DNA of 64,000 bases, taken from contig KN805399.1 of NCBI GenBank assembly GCA_000818945.1, forward strand, positions 1-64,000. The letters run 5' to 3'. The notes beneath the pieces were generated by a model. It saw nothing but the letters and a program-made list of their open reading frames with translations. It did not search any database and had not been told where the DNA came from. Shown piece after piece: positions 25,765 through 35,972 of this stretch. Source of the DNA: Schizochytrium sp. CCTCC M209059. Its lineage: Eukaryota > Sar > Bigyra > Thraustochytrida > Thraustochytriidae. Numbering within the stretch: the first letter of the stretch is position 1; each line of letters starts with the position of its first letter. A program made the position numbers and the translations under genes.

Positions 25765-26634
25765 TCATTCGGCCTTTTGCGATTTAGTCTTGCGCTCTGC
25801 ATACGCTGGAGCGGGAAGAGAAGATTCGGCCTTGAAGAACGCGTTGTAGACACCCTGAAGCAAGTTTCCCCACCAAACCCAATTGAGGAAAGTGAGCACA
25901 ACGATGCTAGACATGCTCGTAAGGCCGACCATATGTGGATACTTTTCGTGGGCACCAAAGGCGGGCGACTCATCGTGCACTGCGAGCCAAAGGTAGTTCA
26001 AATAAGTAAAGAGAAAAACGCGTGCGGGAAAGATGAGGAAGATCAAAACGCCAAAGCTCTGAAAGAATTTGTTCATGCCGTCAGCGCGAGCAATCTCGAC
26101 AACGGTGACGAGGGGCGTGCTAAACTCGGAAAGTCCAACCGCGGCGGCAAACATACCGCTCTGTCCAAAGAACATACTATTGACGAGGCCGACAATGCAA
26201 GCGACGTGGTGAAGGACAAATTGCCATCGGAAATTTTTCCAAATGAGACGGCCAACGAGGTCCTGCGACATGTACGCCAGCATAAGCGCATTCACGACGG
26301 AGACCTGAAATTCTTCGAGGGGAGACAGCAAGGTCTTGCCCACAAGCACATCGTAGAAGCCTGCGATCGTCCCGTGTCCAGCCTGGATGAAAATGATGGA
26401 ATAGTACATGACAGAGACGATGCAACAAAAAGTGCCGCAAAAGAGGTTGGTGAATCGTAAGAGCAAGCGGTTGTTCTTCCTCTCCTCGATCTCGTCGAGA
26501 TATCTTGCAAAGAGGCCCACAAAGCTCACGCTGACCGCACAGAGCGCCCAGAGCGAGACCATGGGCGAAGATGTCGGCATGTTGGCTCCCAGCGCGTCAG
26601 CGACGCCTGTGAGCTTCTCGGAAACGTTGGTCAT
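25765..26634 (-). CDS. TLC (TRAM-LAG1-CLN8) domain membrane protein
   Basis: Start taken at ATG 26634 (MTNVSEKLTGVADALG), 289 residues; the frame is open 17 codons further. Several membrane helices are visible: SLWALCAVSVSFVGLFA, FTNLFCGTFCCIVSVMYYS, VNALMLAYMSQDLVG, RWQFVLHHVACIVGLVNSMFF, FGVLIFLIFPARVFLFTYL and SSIVVLTFLNWVWWGN. The histidine pair in FVLHHVACIVG and the FSTPLVTVVEIA segment are typical of TLC proteins of the TMEM56/CLN8/TLCD group. A lysine-rich tail (KTKSQKAE) fits ER retention. Ceramide synthase motifs are absent, so a lipid-homeostasis role rather than ceramide synthesis is inferred. Confidence 0.8.
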   Translation of the reverse strand: MTNVSEKLTGVADALGANMPTSSPMVSLWALCAVSVSFVGLFARYLDEIEERKNNRLLLRFTNLFCGTFCCIVSVMYYSIIFIQAGHGTIAGFYDVLVGKTLLSPLEEFQVSVVNALMLAYMSQDLVGRLIWKNFRWQFVLHHVACIVGLVNSMFFGQSGMFAAAVGLSEFSTPLVTVVEIARADGMNKFFQSFGVLIFLIFPARVFLFTYLNYLWLAVHDESPAFGAHEKYPHMVGLTSMSSIVVLTFLNWVWWGNLLQGVYNAFFKAESSLPAPAYAERKTKSQKAE

Positions 26635-28041
26635 GCTTTGCTGCTCTTGATCACTCAATCGCACGTTTCGTTCGTTCGTCCACAATCAGACCAAGCTAGC
26701 TAGCTCTCCCTCTGGTTGTCGGTCTGTCTATGGTTCGCGTACGTTGCTTTCGAGTCTGCTGCCGCTGGCCTGCCTGACTGCTCTCGCTCGTTCGTCCGTT
26801 CGTTCGTTCGCGCTCTGCAGCTGCAGCTGCAGCTGACGCCGCAAGAGCTCGTTCGTATGAGTCAGCGCGACGCTGACGTGCTGACTCGGCTTATCGTAAC
26901 CACATGAATGAATACTATTCATGTATATCCACGTGGATGGGTTCTCGCGCGGTGCGACGCGACGCGACTGCGAGAAGAGCATGCGGCAGAGAACTCATTC
27001 GTGGCCTGTTGTAGGCATGCTAGGGCGCAGAACTGGCCAATGACGCATTTGTAGCTAGCCACCTTGTGTGCAGAAAGTGTTTGTCTTCAAGTTTATTATA
27101 GATTGATTAGGCCTTTAGGGGGGGGGGTGGTTTTGTTTAGTGGATTCTGCGGCAAGGTGACTTGCTCAGCCACCCTGGCCAGCCGCAGCCGCGTGGACCA
27201 GGCAGCTGCAATTTGCTTTGGCGCTTGCTGTGACTTGCCTTGTATTGTAGCTGACGAAGACACGAGCCCATCGTGGTCGGTGGCGGCTATCTGCATGAGC
27301 TACCCACCGACCTCTGAGACGGGTCAGACAAAGCCTCTCAGTTCTCTTTGTCCCCTGCCGGTCCCGGTCATGCATGATGCTGGTTGATGGCAGTGGCCAT
27401 GGCTTTCTCACGTCAAACGGAGTGGACAGTGACGCTAGTATAATAATCCTTTGTAAACAACAGCCACAGCAGTTGGCAGCTCAACTCGTCGATGCGGACC
27501 AAGACAACCAACCTCGCGGGACCTCGCTGGCCAGTCAGCTCGGTCGACATCCAGCACCGAGACCGTCACCAGCCTGAGCCGCAGCCGCTGTTGTTCCTGG
27601 GTTCGTTTCGTGCCCAGGGCGCATTTCCACTGTGTATATATAATAAGTGCTAGAAAAGCAGCAGCACCCAAAGCAACATGGCAACGCGAAGAAACACAAG
27701 AACGTTCGGGACCGGGGGGATCATGTTGAGGTGAGGTGCTGGTCGACCAGGATCAAACCCCTGCCTCTCGGCGCCAGCCAGGCTGAGGAGGGGAAACGCA
27801 AAATGATCGTGCAAAGCCCGGAGTCGCGCCTTCTGCATTGCAAAGCCCGAACTGCGCCCACAGAGAACAACCCTCCTGTCCTACATTGCGACCTACACTA
27901 TTTTCGATTGTGCAAAGCCCGAACCGCGCTCGCGGGACTCTCGACTCTCTCGGGACGCGGCCGCACGCGCGAGAGCAGAGCAGAGCCGAGTCGAGCGGAG
28001 CCGAGACGAGCCGCGGCGAGACGCGCGGGCGGAGGGCGAGG
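26635..28041. other. Divergent intergenic region TLC/SfsA with repeats
   Basis: A 1,407-bp gap. Visible are a gttcgttcgtccgttcg tract and (ctgcag)n at about 26785-26836, a run of ten G at about 27118-27127, and a GAGCAGAGCC/GAGCGGAGCC purine array near 27970-28010 just upstream of SfsA. Short ORFs here look like repeat translations. No RNA gene was recognised. Confidence 0.6.
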
Positions 28042-29481
28042 ATGGGCGCGGCGAAGCGGACGCGGTCCCGGGCGGCGGGGCCGGGCGGCGGTGAAGCTGA
28101 TGGCGGCGCGGGTGAGCCGGAGCGGCGAGGCAGAGGCGTTCGCAGAGCCCCGTCGTCCAGGTCGAGATCGAGCTCGTCGGCGTCGGCGTCGGCGTCCTCG
28201 TCGTCGTCGGCGGTAGAGGCGGCGTCGAAGAAGCCGCGGGCAAAGCGGGCGAAGACGGAGAGCGCGGCGGTGCCGGCAGCGAGGTCGACGATGCAGTCGA
28301 GGAGGCTGCTGGCTCATTTGGGTTCCACGGTCTCCGGGCGGGTCCTGGCGCGCCCTTCGAAGCGCGTCCGTACCCCGTACGTGGCGGACGTGCAGCTTTT
28401 GGATGGCACGGACCGCGTCGTCCAGGCGCACTCGCCGTCGCTGGGATGCGCTGGCATGGTCTCGCCTGGACGCATCGTGGAGATGACGGAAGTGGCGGCG
28501 ACATCGTCAACCTCGTCCTCGTCCTCGTCTTCGGCCAAGAAGACGCCACCGCGCAAAACAAGCCATTCCGTATGTCTGTGTCATGATGCCCCGCGCGTCG
28601 GGGGTCTCGGAGGCCTGCAAGGCCCGGTCGTCGGTGCGCTGCCTGCACTCGCGGAGAATTTCGTGCTCAAGGCTCTCGAAGAAGGCTGGTTTGCAGAATT
28701 TGCGCCAGGGTATACCGTGACAAAGCAAAAGACGTACGGTGGAAGCCGTGTAGACTTTGTCTTGAACTATGAAGGCAAAGGAGAAGGAGAAGAAGAAGAA
28801 GAAGAAGAAGAGAAGAACAAGCAAGACGCTGCGAAGTCCGACATGACGCAAGATGCCACTTCGCCGCGCAAGACGCTCATCGAGGTCAAGAATGTAGTCT
28901 GCGCCGACTATCTTCCCGGGGAGAACCCTATTCGTACAGGTATGGAGGGCGAGCTGGAGCCTCGGCTGGCTTCGTGCCTGCAAGATGCGCAGACAGGGGC
29001 GCTCTTGCGCGCAGCCGTGTTTCCGCATGGAGGCACGCGAAAGCCCAAAATCAAGGTCCTCTCTTCGCGGGCGATCAAGCATGTGCATGAGTTGACGCAG
29101 CTTCATCTCTCTCGTCGGGTGGGCGAGGAGAACTTGGATAGCGCCATGATTTTTGTCGTGAACAGAAGCGACTGCGAACGTTTTCGGCCTGCGCACGAAT
29201 CGTGCCCCTTGTTTGCGAGGGTTCTCTATGAGGCCTCGCTTGCGGGCGTGCGCTTGCTTGCGTACACGGTGAACTGGGACTTGGCTTCGGGATGCGCGTA
29301 CCTAGGCCACCGCATTCCGGTCGACTTTTCTGCTGAGACCAAGGCTACGCCATTAGATCGCGTTTGGCTCGACCAGGTCCTCGTTTACGAGGCTGGGCCC
29401 AAGCCGGACTCCCTGGGGACCAAGTCCTCGGATAAAAAGCACAAGAAGAAGCACAAGAAGCGCTCGCGACGGCACGACTAG
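28042..29481 (+). CDS. SfsA-family protein (sugar fermentation stimulation A fold)
   Basis: Start taken at ATG 28042 (MGAAKRTRSRAAG), 479 residues. The first roughly 90 residues are basic and Ser-rich, possibly a nuclear signal (KKPRAKRAK). The SfsA core follows: GSTVSGRVLARPSKRVRTPYVADVQLLDG, QAHSPSLGCAGMVSPG, NFVLKALEEGWFAEF, YGGSRVDFVLN, TLIEVKNVVCADYL, and FVVNRSDCERFRPAHE. The D in SRVDF and E-x-K in IEVKN match the nuclease-like catalytic set of the family. A run of about ten glutamates is inserted between those motifs. SfsA is best known in bacteria and archaea with a poorly defined DNA-related role; a plant/algal/protist branch exists. The C-terminus KKHKKKHKKRSRRHD is strongly basic. 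Confidence 0.85.
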   Translation: MGAAKRTRSRAAGPGGGEADGGAGEPERRGRGVRRAPSSRSRSSSSASASASSSSSAVEAASKKPRAKRAKTESAAVPAARSTMQSRRLLAHLGSTVSGRVLARPSKRVRTPYVADVQLLDGTDRVVQAHSPSLGCAGMVSPGRIVEMTEVAATSSTSSSSSSSAKKTPPRKTSHSVCLCHDAPRVGGLGGLQGPVVGALPALAENFVLKALEEGWFAEFAPGYTVTKQKTYGGSRVDFVLNYEGKGEGEEEEEEEEKNKQDAAKSDMTQDATSPRKTLIEVKNVVCADYLPGENPIRTGMEGELEPRLASCLQDAQTGALLRAAVFPHGGTRKPKIKVLSSRAIKHVHELTQLHLSRRVGEENLDSAMIFVVNRSDCERFRPAHESCPLFARVLYEASLAGVRLLAYTVNWDLASGCAYLGHRIPVDFSAETKATPLDRVWLDQVLVYEAGPKPDSLGTKSSDKKHKKKHKKRSRRHD

Positions 29482-32022
29482 TATCTATCTGTAGGTATAT
29501 ATGTATGTATGTATGACCGACCTTTTGCCATCATCTTGATGACCCCCCCTTTTATCAATCCTCGGCCTTTGTTGCTTGCTTTTGAGGAGAAATAAGCCCG
29601 GGCACCCAGCCTCTCTGCTGTCTTGTTGCTCTGCTCTTTGCTGGTTGCTGCTGCTGCTGTTTGCAGATGCTGCTAGCATGCGACTAGGTATACCACCTCT
29701 CTCTGCAGCTGCTGCGTCCACTGCGTCCGCACCGCTGCAGCCCCTGCTGCTGCAGTCGCAGTCGCTGTCGGTCTTGCTGTCGTGCCCACACAATGACTTA
29801 CGTACTTGTGTGGCGGTCGCCACTGTGCGCCCGACCGCGGTGGGACCTGCTGCGTGCGTCCTTTCCAAGAGCGCGCCCGACGAGTCCCCGGTCTCTCGGC
29901 GCTCCGTCGGGCAGGCCTGGCCGGCTGGCTGCAGCAGCTGCAGCAGCAGCAGCAGCAGCAGCTGCAGCGCGTCGGCAGGCCAGCCGGCGGCGTTTTCAGG
30001 GCGCCCGCCGCCCGCGCGTGCGCGTTGCGAGCTCATGGACCATGGTCGATGCTGCATGCCCTCGACCTCGACCTCGACCTCGACCTCGACCTCGACCTCG
30101 AGCTGCGAGGCGGGGCGGGGCGAGACAAACGCTGAGCTGAGCTAAGCTGAGCTGAGCTGCCAGTGAGCAGGCCCTGGGCGGGGCCACAAAGAAGAGGTTT
30201 GTGTGTCGGGGTCCGTGGCATCGTTCGTGGGGCTTGCTTTCTCTTACTTGCCGGACTCCGCCAGACTCAAGAGAAGACGTCACTCTTCTTTCACGATCAC
30301 CTCCGTGCAGGACGAGGACTCCGTCTCCGGCGAGCTCGGGCTGCGCGGCCTGCCTGCCTGCCTGCCTGCTTGCCTGAGGCCCCGGGCGAGGCGAGGAAAG
30401 AAAAGCGCGCGGCCTCGGTCCTTCGTTCATTCATCCCTACATTCATTCACTCATTCCTACATGCAATCATCCATTCATCCGTGCGCTCCTTCATGCTCCC
30501 CTTCATTCGTCCATCTCGCGCAAGCTCGCTCGAACTCGGCGCAGCGCAGTCGGCCGCCGTCGGGCCATACAAAGCTTGTCATCATGATGTCAGGGCGAGG
30601 CGGGGCATTCTCGCGCGTGCGCTTTGTCTCCTTCTCTGTCTCTGTCTCCGTTGCGGTCGCGGTCGCGGTCTCTTCCAGGCCGGCGAGAACGCCAATCATG
30701 ATGAACTCGACGCTCAACCCGCCACGCCATGGTGAACGCGGCGGTGCAGAGCAGAGCAGAGCAGAGCAGAGCAGCACGCACGAACGCCTCTTGCGTGCGG
30801 GCTGGCCTGGCCTGGCTGGGGCGGGGCCGGGACGGGTTGACATGCGTTAGGATGGACGTGTCGGGCTGGGATTATCTGCATTCCTGGCGGCCTGTTTTTC
30901 ACAGCAGGATAAGACAAGACTCCTTGCGCTCCTTTACGTTCGTTTCTTCATTCCTTCCTTCACCGAGCAAGACTCGGTGCTGGCCTGCCATCCGTGTGAA
31001 GGGGAAAAAGGCCATGAATGGGATGGAATGACTTGATAAATAAATGTGTGTCCCTTGCTTTTTGCCTTCTTGTCTGCCTGGAATCGATCAACTCATGAGA
31101 ATGAACCAAAAAAGCGGCAACTGCAGCCAGCAGCAGCAGCGGCAGCAGCAGCAGCACATAAGGAATCGGCGCTTCCTTCCACCCATCCCGAGTGGTCGCT
31201 CGACAACTCATCGCCCGCACCGAGATCATCCGTCCAATCAATCATCCCTTCCCCCATTCGCGCCTTCACTCCGGAGTCGCCGCAGTCGTTCGCCCTCCGC
31301 TCCGAGCGGCGAGTAAACCGGGTCGCCTTTGCTTCCGCGCGCCTTGATTCCTTCCCTTCCGACTTTCTCGCTCGCTTCATTCCCGCTCTTGCTTGCTTGC
31401 TTGTTCATCGTCCCTCCTTCATTCATCCCTGCTTTCGGCCCTTCTTCGGTCACTCCTGCTTCGCTTCGTCCATTCACTCGTCGCCGGTCTCAGCTCAGCT
31501 CAGCGAGGCAGGCAGGCAGAACCCCGACGCCAGCAGACCCGACCCAGGCGACCCCGCGACGCAGGCGACCGCGCGCGCGAGCGAGCGAGCGAGCGAGCGG
31601 GCGGGCGGGCACCGGCGAGCGCGAGCGCGACGCCGAGCAGGAGCGCGAGCAGCAGCGCGGCCGCGAGCAGCAGCAGCAGCAGCAGAGCGGCGTCGCGGCG
31701 TAGCGGACTGTCGAGCGCGACGCGACAGGCGCCGGACCCTACGCGCGTCGACCCGACCCGACCCGACCCGAGGCGACCCGAGGCGAGGCGAGGCGAGGCG
31801 AGGCGAGGCAGGGCGAGGCAGGGCGAGGCAGACGCCGCGCGAGGCCAGCCAGCTCGGGACTGCGAGGAGCAGGAGCAGGAGAAGGAGAAGGCAAGAGCAG
31901 ACGAAGTCCCCGTCGACGGGACTGATACTTCCGCCACGACAGACAGCGAGCGAGCGAGCGAGCCAGCCGGCCAGCCAGCCCAGAGAGCCAAGTAAGCAAA
32001 AGCGAACGAGCAGTCGAGCACG
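29482..32022. repeat. 2.5-kb gene-free region dense in short tandem repeats
   Basis: Between SfsA and G6PD no protein-like ORF was found. Repeats in order: (gtat)n 29502-29515; CAG/CTGCAG 29931-29968; (ctcgac)n 30061-30102; (gagct)n 30131-30160; (ctgc)n 30349-30376; cattcatt-like 30422-30480; (agagc)n 30745-30776; CAG 31121-31155; (gagc)n then (gggc)n 31571-31610; CAG 31667-31687; (gaccc)n then (gaggc)n 31751-31832; (gagc)n then (cagc)n 31945-31983. The last part is strongly purine-rich on the plus strand and forms the leader of G6PD. Confidence 0.8.
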
Positions 32023-33606
32023 ATGTTGGACCAAATGATGAGCGAGGAGGAGTACGCTCCCGCAGAGTTCCTCGACCCGGACCAGGAGACTTGGCATGAG
32101 GAGAGGCTGACCTTGGTCGTCTTTGGAGCCTCGGGAGACCTGGCCAAGAAGAAGACGTTCCCGGCCATCTTTGACCTCTTTCGCGTCGGCGCCCTCCCGC
32201 GACTGACCATTGTGTGCGGCTATGCAAGGTCCAAGATGAGCGACGAGGATTTTCGCTCGCGTATCCGTGAATACCTCGAGGGAAAGGGCTCCGAGGAGGA
32301 GCTCGAGCGCTTCCTCGACATTTGCATCTACCGCAGCGGACAGTACGACGGCGTCGAGGAATTCAAGGAGACAAGCGCCGAGCTCCGCGCCCTCCACGAG
32401 TGCAAGGACGACCAGGAGGTAGAGAATCGCATGTACTACCTGGCCATCCCTCCCAACCAGTTTCTCAACACGATCAAGACTACTCGCGAGGGAGGTATGT
32501 CCAAAACCGGATGGACTCGCGTCGTTGTGGAGAAGCCCTTTGGCCAAGACACCGAATCGGCGAAAAAGCTTGGCGACGACATTAGCCAGTATTTTGACGA
32601 GTCCCACCTGTACCGCATCGATCACTACCTGGGCAAGGAGATGGTGCAGAACCTCGTCAGTCTTCGCTTCGGCAACGCCTTCCTTGAGCCTCTATTTAAT
32701 CGTGACCACGTCAAATCCGTCATTATCTCCTTCAAGGAGCCCTTTGGCACAGAGGGCCGCGGCGGCTACTTTGACTCGTATGGAATTATCCGCGACGTCA
32801 TGCAAAACCATCTTATGCAGCTTCTCAGCATCATCGCAATGGAGCCGCCCGTAAAGGTTGCCGGCACCACCAAAGACGGAACCGACTATTCGCGCTTTGT
32901 TCGCGATGAAAAGGTCAAGGTCCTTGCTGCTGTCAAACCCTGGTCCCTCGATGACGTCGTTCTCGGCCAGTACGTCTCCAACGGGGACAAGCCGGGCTAC
33001 CTCGACGATGACACCGTCCCCGAGGGTTCCAACCAGCCCACCTACGCGGCTGTGCGCATGTTCATTCATAACAAGCGCTGGGATGGCGTGCCTTTTATCA
33101 TGAAGGCTGGCAAGGCGCTCGACGAGAAAAAGTGCGAGGTGCGTTTCCAGTTCCGTGACCCGGCCGGCGCAGCCGCCATGTTCGGCGAGTCGCGCATTCC
33201 GCGTAACGAGCTTGTACTCCGCCTCCAGCCCCAGGAGAGCATCTACATGAAGCTCAACGTGAAGAAGCCCGGTCTCGCCACTACCATGGTGCAGAGTTCG
33301 CTCGACCTCGACTACACAGATCGCTACGACGATCACCAGATTCCGGAGGCCTACACGCGTCTTTTGCTCGACGTTTTGCGTGGAAAGCAAGCAACCTTTG
33401 TTCGCGACGACGAGCTTCTTGCTGCCTGGGAAATTGTCACGCCTCTTTTGGAGGAAATCGAGTCGGGTGATGTCAAGCCCATTCCGTACGAGTACGGATC
33501 GCGTGGACCTGCCGAGGCTGACGAGCTCGTTAAGGACTCTGGATACGTTCGCAACGCCGAGTACGCAGCACGCTACAACGACTGGAAGGAGTCCAAGAAG
33601 AAGTAA
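32023..33606 (+). CDS. G6PD: Glucose-6-phosphate 1-dehydrogenase
   Basis: A 527-residue enzyme from ATG 32023. The N-terminal NADP-binding loop reads VVFGASGDLAKKKTFPAIFDLF, the substrate-proximal motif is VVVEKPFGQD, and the active-site peptide is RIDHYLGKEMVQN with catalytic His and Lys. It also has FKEPFGTEGRGGYFD, GIIRDVMQNHLMQLLSIIAMEPP and RWDGVPFIMKAGKALDEKKCEV. It oxidises glucose 6-phosphate to 6-phosphogluconolactone, making cytosolic NADPH for the oxidative pentose phosphate pathway. Length is typical and no organelle targeting peptide is evident. An in-frame ATG at codon 5 (MSEEEY) is an alternative start. Confidence 0.97.
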   Translation: MLDQMMSEEEYAPAEFLDPDQETWHEERLTLVVFGASGDLAKKKTFPAIFDLFRVGALPRLTIVCGYARSKMSDEDFRSRIREYLEGKGSEEELERFLDICIYRSGQYDGVEEFKETSAELRALHECKDDQEVENRMYYLAIPPNQFLNTIKTTREGGMSKTGWTRVVVEKPFGQDTESAKKLGDDISQYFDESHLYRIDHYLGKEMVQNLVSLRFGNAFLEPLFNRDHVKSVIISFKEPFGTEGRGGYFDSYGIIRDVMQNHLMQLLSIIAMEPPVKVAGTTKDGTDYSRFVRDEKVKVLAAVKPWSLDDVVLGQYVSNGDKPGYLDDDTVPEGSNQPTYAAVRMFIHNKRWDGVPFIMKAGKALDEKKCEVRFQFRDPAGAAAMFGESRIPRNELVLRLQPQESIYMKLNVKKPGLATTMVQSSLDLDYTDRYDDHQIPEAYTRLLLDVLRGKQATFVRDDELLAAWEIVTPLLEEIESGDVKPIPYEYGSRGPAEADELVKDSGYVRNAEYAARYNDWKESKKK

Positions 33607-34136
33607 ACGCGCTTACGCTTATTCTTGCGTTGCGCCCTCGCTGTTGTGATTTTACTTCAGTTCGACGATACCTCGATTGACCTCGTTTTTGACGGCTTAT
33701 GTGCGCCCGAACGATGCGCGACTTTGTTTCCATTTTCATTTCTCATTACCACTACCACTTTTCTCTTTTCTCCCTCCCTCCTCTCATTTACGCATCTCCA
33801 AAACCATCTCATCTGAATTTATGCTTTTCTTTTGCATTTCCCCGCGTTTCTCGTCCTTGTTCGCTCGCCACTTGCTCGCCATTCTCGCAATGACACAATT
33901 ACGATACGCCATCAACGCGCTTACATCAGAGACGTCATCGCGTCATTCACGTGAATGTCGGATCTGCATCAGCGCAAACGAACACCCAAAGACAAAGAAA
34001 ATAGCAATGGTGATTCGCAAGCGAGCGAGTCAGCAAAGACAATCTCACATGCACTTTCAGTCATAAGAAGAACAACAACAAGCAAGTAGGTAGATGGTGT
34101 TATGATAAAATTAAGGCCACTTAAAGCAATCTACTA
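33607..34136. other. Intergenic, convergent 3' ends G6PD / cyclin H
   Basis: A 530-bp, pyrimidine-rich gap with CTTTTCTCTTTTCTCCCTCCCTCC-like sequence around 33740-33790. Nothing gene-like is seen; the (ttc)n run just inside the next gene encodes its lysine tail. Confidence 0.65.
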
Positions 34137-35601
34137 CTACTTCTCCTCCGAGTCCTTCTTCTTCTTCTTCTTCTTCTTCTTCTTCCTCTCCTTCTTATCT
34201 ACTGTAACTGTCTCTTGCTCTTCGCCACGCGAACCACCGTCTTCCACTTTGATGCGCTTTCCGCTTGCGTCCAACTTGGCGTCATCGTCTGCGTCCTCCT
34301 TTTCATCTTCCGCGCCGTCACCTGTCTCACGTTTGCGCTTGCGCTTGACAGGCTTGACGTTTGCAGCTGGGAGCTTGGCACAATGTTTCGTCCACTCTTT
34401 GACCCAGCCCTCGGCGTTGGCACTCGCCCTTAAGAGTCCGCCCATGGCCTTGACGGCTCCTTTGGCCTCCTTGAGCTGATCTCCCAACGCGGTCAACTCC
34501 TCCAGAAGTGTTGCCGGCGGATCAATCCCCTCGGGGAGGACCCATGCCAAAAGCTCTTCTCGTGAAAAGTCAGGGGCATTCTTTTTCACTTCCCCATGCG
34601 CCGTTACCAGCGCTGCGAAAGCAAGTCGTGACGGAGGTTGGAGAAACAGCAGGTCCGTATACAGCACATTTTGCAACAGGTTCTTGGCTGATGTCTCGAG
34701 CGAACGCCATGTCTTGGCTCGCTTGGGGTCCTTGGCGCTTAGCGCTTCCATAAGGCCTTCAAGTGGGCGCTGCGGCGAAAAGATGGACAGCTCAAAGTCG
34801 ATGCCACCCAGAAACGCAATTTCGTTCTCTACAATCATCTCTGGCGCTGTGTTGGCAAGTGCACCTAACTTGTCCACGCGAACGCCGCGCAAATCACTCG
34901 TGAGCGGTATTTCCTCCGCCTTGCCGGCAACGTAGACTGCGACTGCGCGCATGACGAATGGATTAAACTGCAGCATGGAGTTTCGCAGAAAGAATCGTTT
35001 GAAGAACGAAGATGCAGTCCAAAAGAGGATATCAGCGTATTGAGAAGAGCGCGCCGACTCTGGACCGCCCTTGCCGTCGTCTGCGACGTTGACAAGACGT
35101 TCATTCAACTTGCGCGCTTCCTTGGGATCAAGACACCAGGCTCGAATTTTGTTCAAGTAAATCGCCTCTATCGCCTTGGTCTCCTCCTCTGTCAGCATGG
35201 TCTTGGGGTCTACGCCTCGGGCTTCTGCCGCCTTCACCTGAGCGCTACGCACTTTTTCGCGGACTCGATCTTTGTTGGTTCGTCATGACGCCGCGTCCGT
35301 CCCATTGTATCCAGGTCAGTCAGCCGATCCTTTATCTGCACGCCACATCGCAAAACTCCATCCAAATCCTCCTCGCACGGCACTGGATGATCGGCTGTGC
35401 CCTTCACGTTTCTCGATCGCTGTGGCTGCCGCGCAACAAGCCTTTTTAACTTGCACGTCGTCGTCGTCGTCGTCGCCGCCGCCGCCGCCGAGGAGGCCTC
35501 AACCCTGCTGGTGTCAGTCATTCCCGTCGGCACTTACCGACATCCTCCTGCGAAGCAAAGGTCCAGTGCGCCTTTTGCGTGGACCGCTCATAGCTCGCCA
35601 T
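34137..35601 (-). CDS. CCNH: Cyclin H, TFIIH/CAK subunit (two exons)
   Basis: Exon 1 is 35538-35601 on the minus strand, ATG at 35601, encoding MASYERSTQKAHWTFASQEDV, the typical cyclin H N-terminus (STQ...HWTF). A GTAAGT donor follows and the frame resumes at 35269 after an AG acceptor as DRVREKVRSAQ. Exon 2 runs to the stop at 34137; the product is 398 residues. The cyclin box is seen in SSQYADILFWTASSFFKRFFLRNSMLQFNPFVMRAVAVYVAGKAEEIPL, then NEIAFLGGIDFELSIFSPQRPLEGLMEAL. The C-terminus is very lysine-rich. Cyclin H activates CDK7, which phosphorylates RNA polymerase II and cell-cycle CDKs. Exon 2 alone has no ATG, only an in-frame GTG at 35252, so the intron is needed. Confidence 0.88.
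35270..35537 (-). other. Intron of cyclin H
   Basis: A 268-nt intron, GTAAGT at its 5' end (35537 downward) and AAAG at its 3' end (35270), phase 1: the G before the donor and AT after the acceptor make an Asp codon. It contains a GNC trinucleotide run near 35457-35490. It is the only intron positively identified in this window. Confidence 0.85.
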
Positions 35602-35972
35602 CGGCCCCCGTCCACGGGCGTGCGACCGCGCGCGCGTACGCCCTCGCCCTCGCCCTCGAGCTCCCTCTTGCCGCTGTCGTTTTGTAATAAATAGCTAGTC
35701 GTCGTAGCAGAGGCAGCCTGCGGAACTACCGCGGAACGGACGCGGATCCGGGACCTGCCCGAAGAAAACACGCGAGCGGGCCTATGCGCAGCGTCTGCAA
35801 GTGCAGAATGCCTGTGCGGGAAGTGAGGAGGCAGGACCCGCAAGTGCGGAAAGCGCACCCGAACAGTGAAGCTGCGCGGAGAAGGGAGCAACAGGGGCAA
35901 GCAAGCAAGCAAGCAAGTTAGCAGAAAGAGCAAAACGCCTTGGGCATTCCGAGGGCGTCGCGCGCGCGCGCG
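35602..35972. promoter_or_regulatory. Divergent promoter region cyclin H/TBC
   Basis: A 371-bp gap between two divergent genes. A (caag)n tract lies at about 35900-35920, shortly before the TBC start. No TATA-like element stands out. Confidence 0.5.

Noticed and set aside
29576..30145. 189-residue frame with a signal-peptide-like start after SfsA
   Set aside because: Most of it is Ser/Thr/Cys runs encoded by CAG and CTCGAC repeats; no conserved part.
31046..32038. 330-residue plus-strand frame overlapping the G6PD start
   Set aside because: Made of repeat-derived Arg/Ala/Ser runs; G6PD starts in another frame with strong family support.
35234..35533. 99-residue minus-strand frame upstream of cyclin H
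   Set aside because: It lies almost wholly inside the cyclin H intron and shows no coding features.
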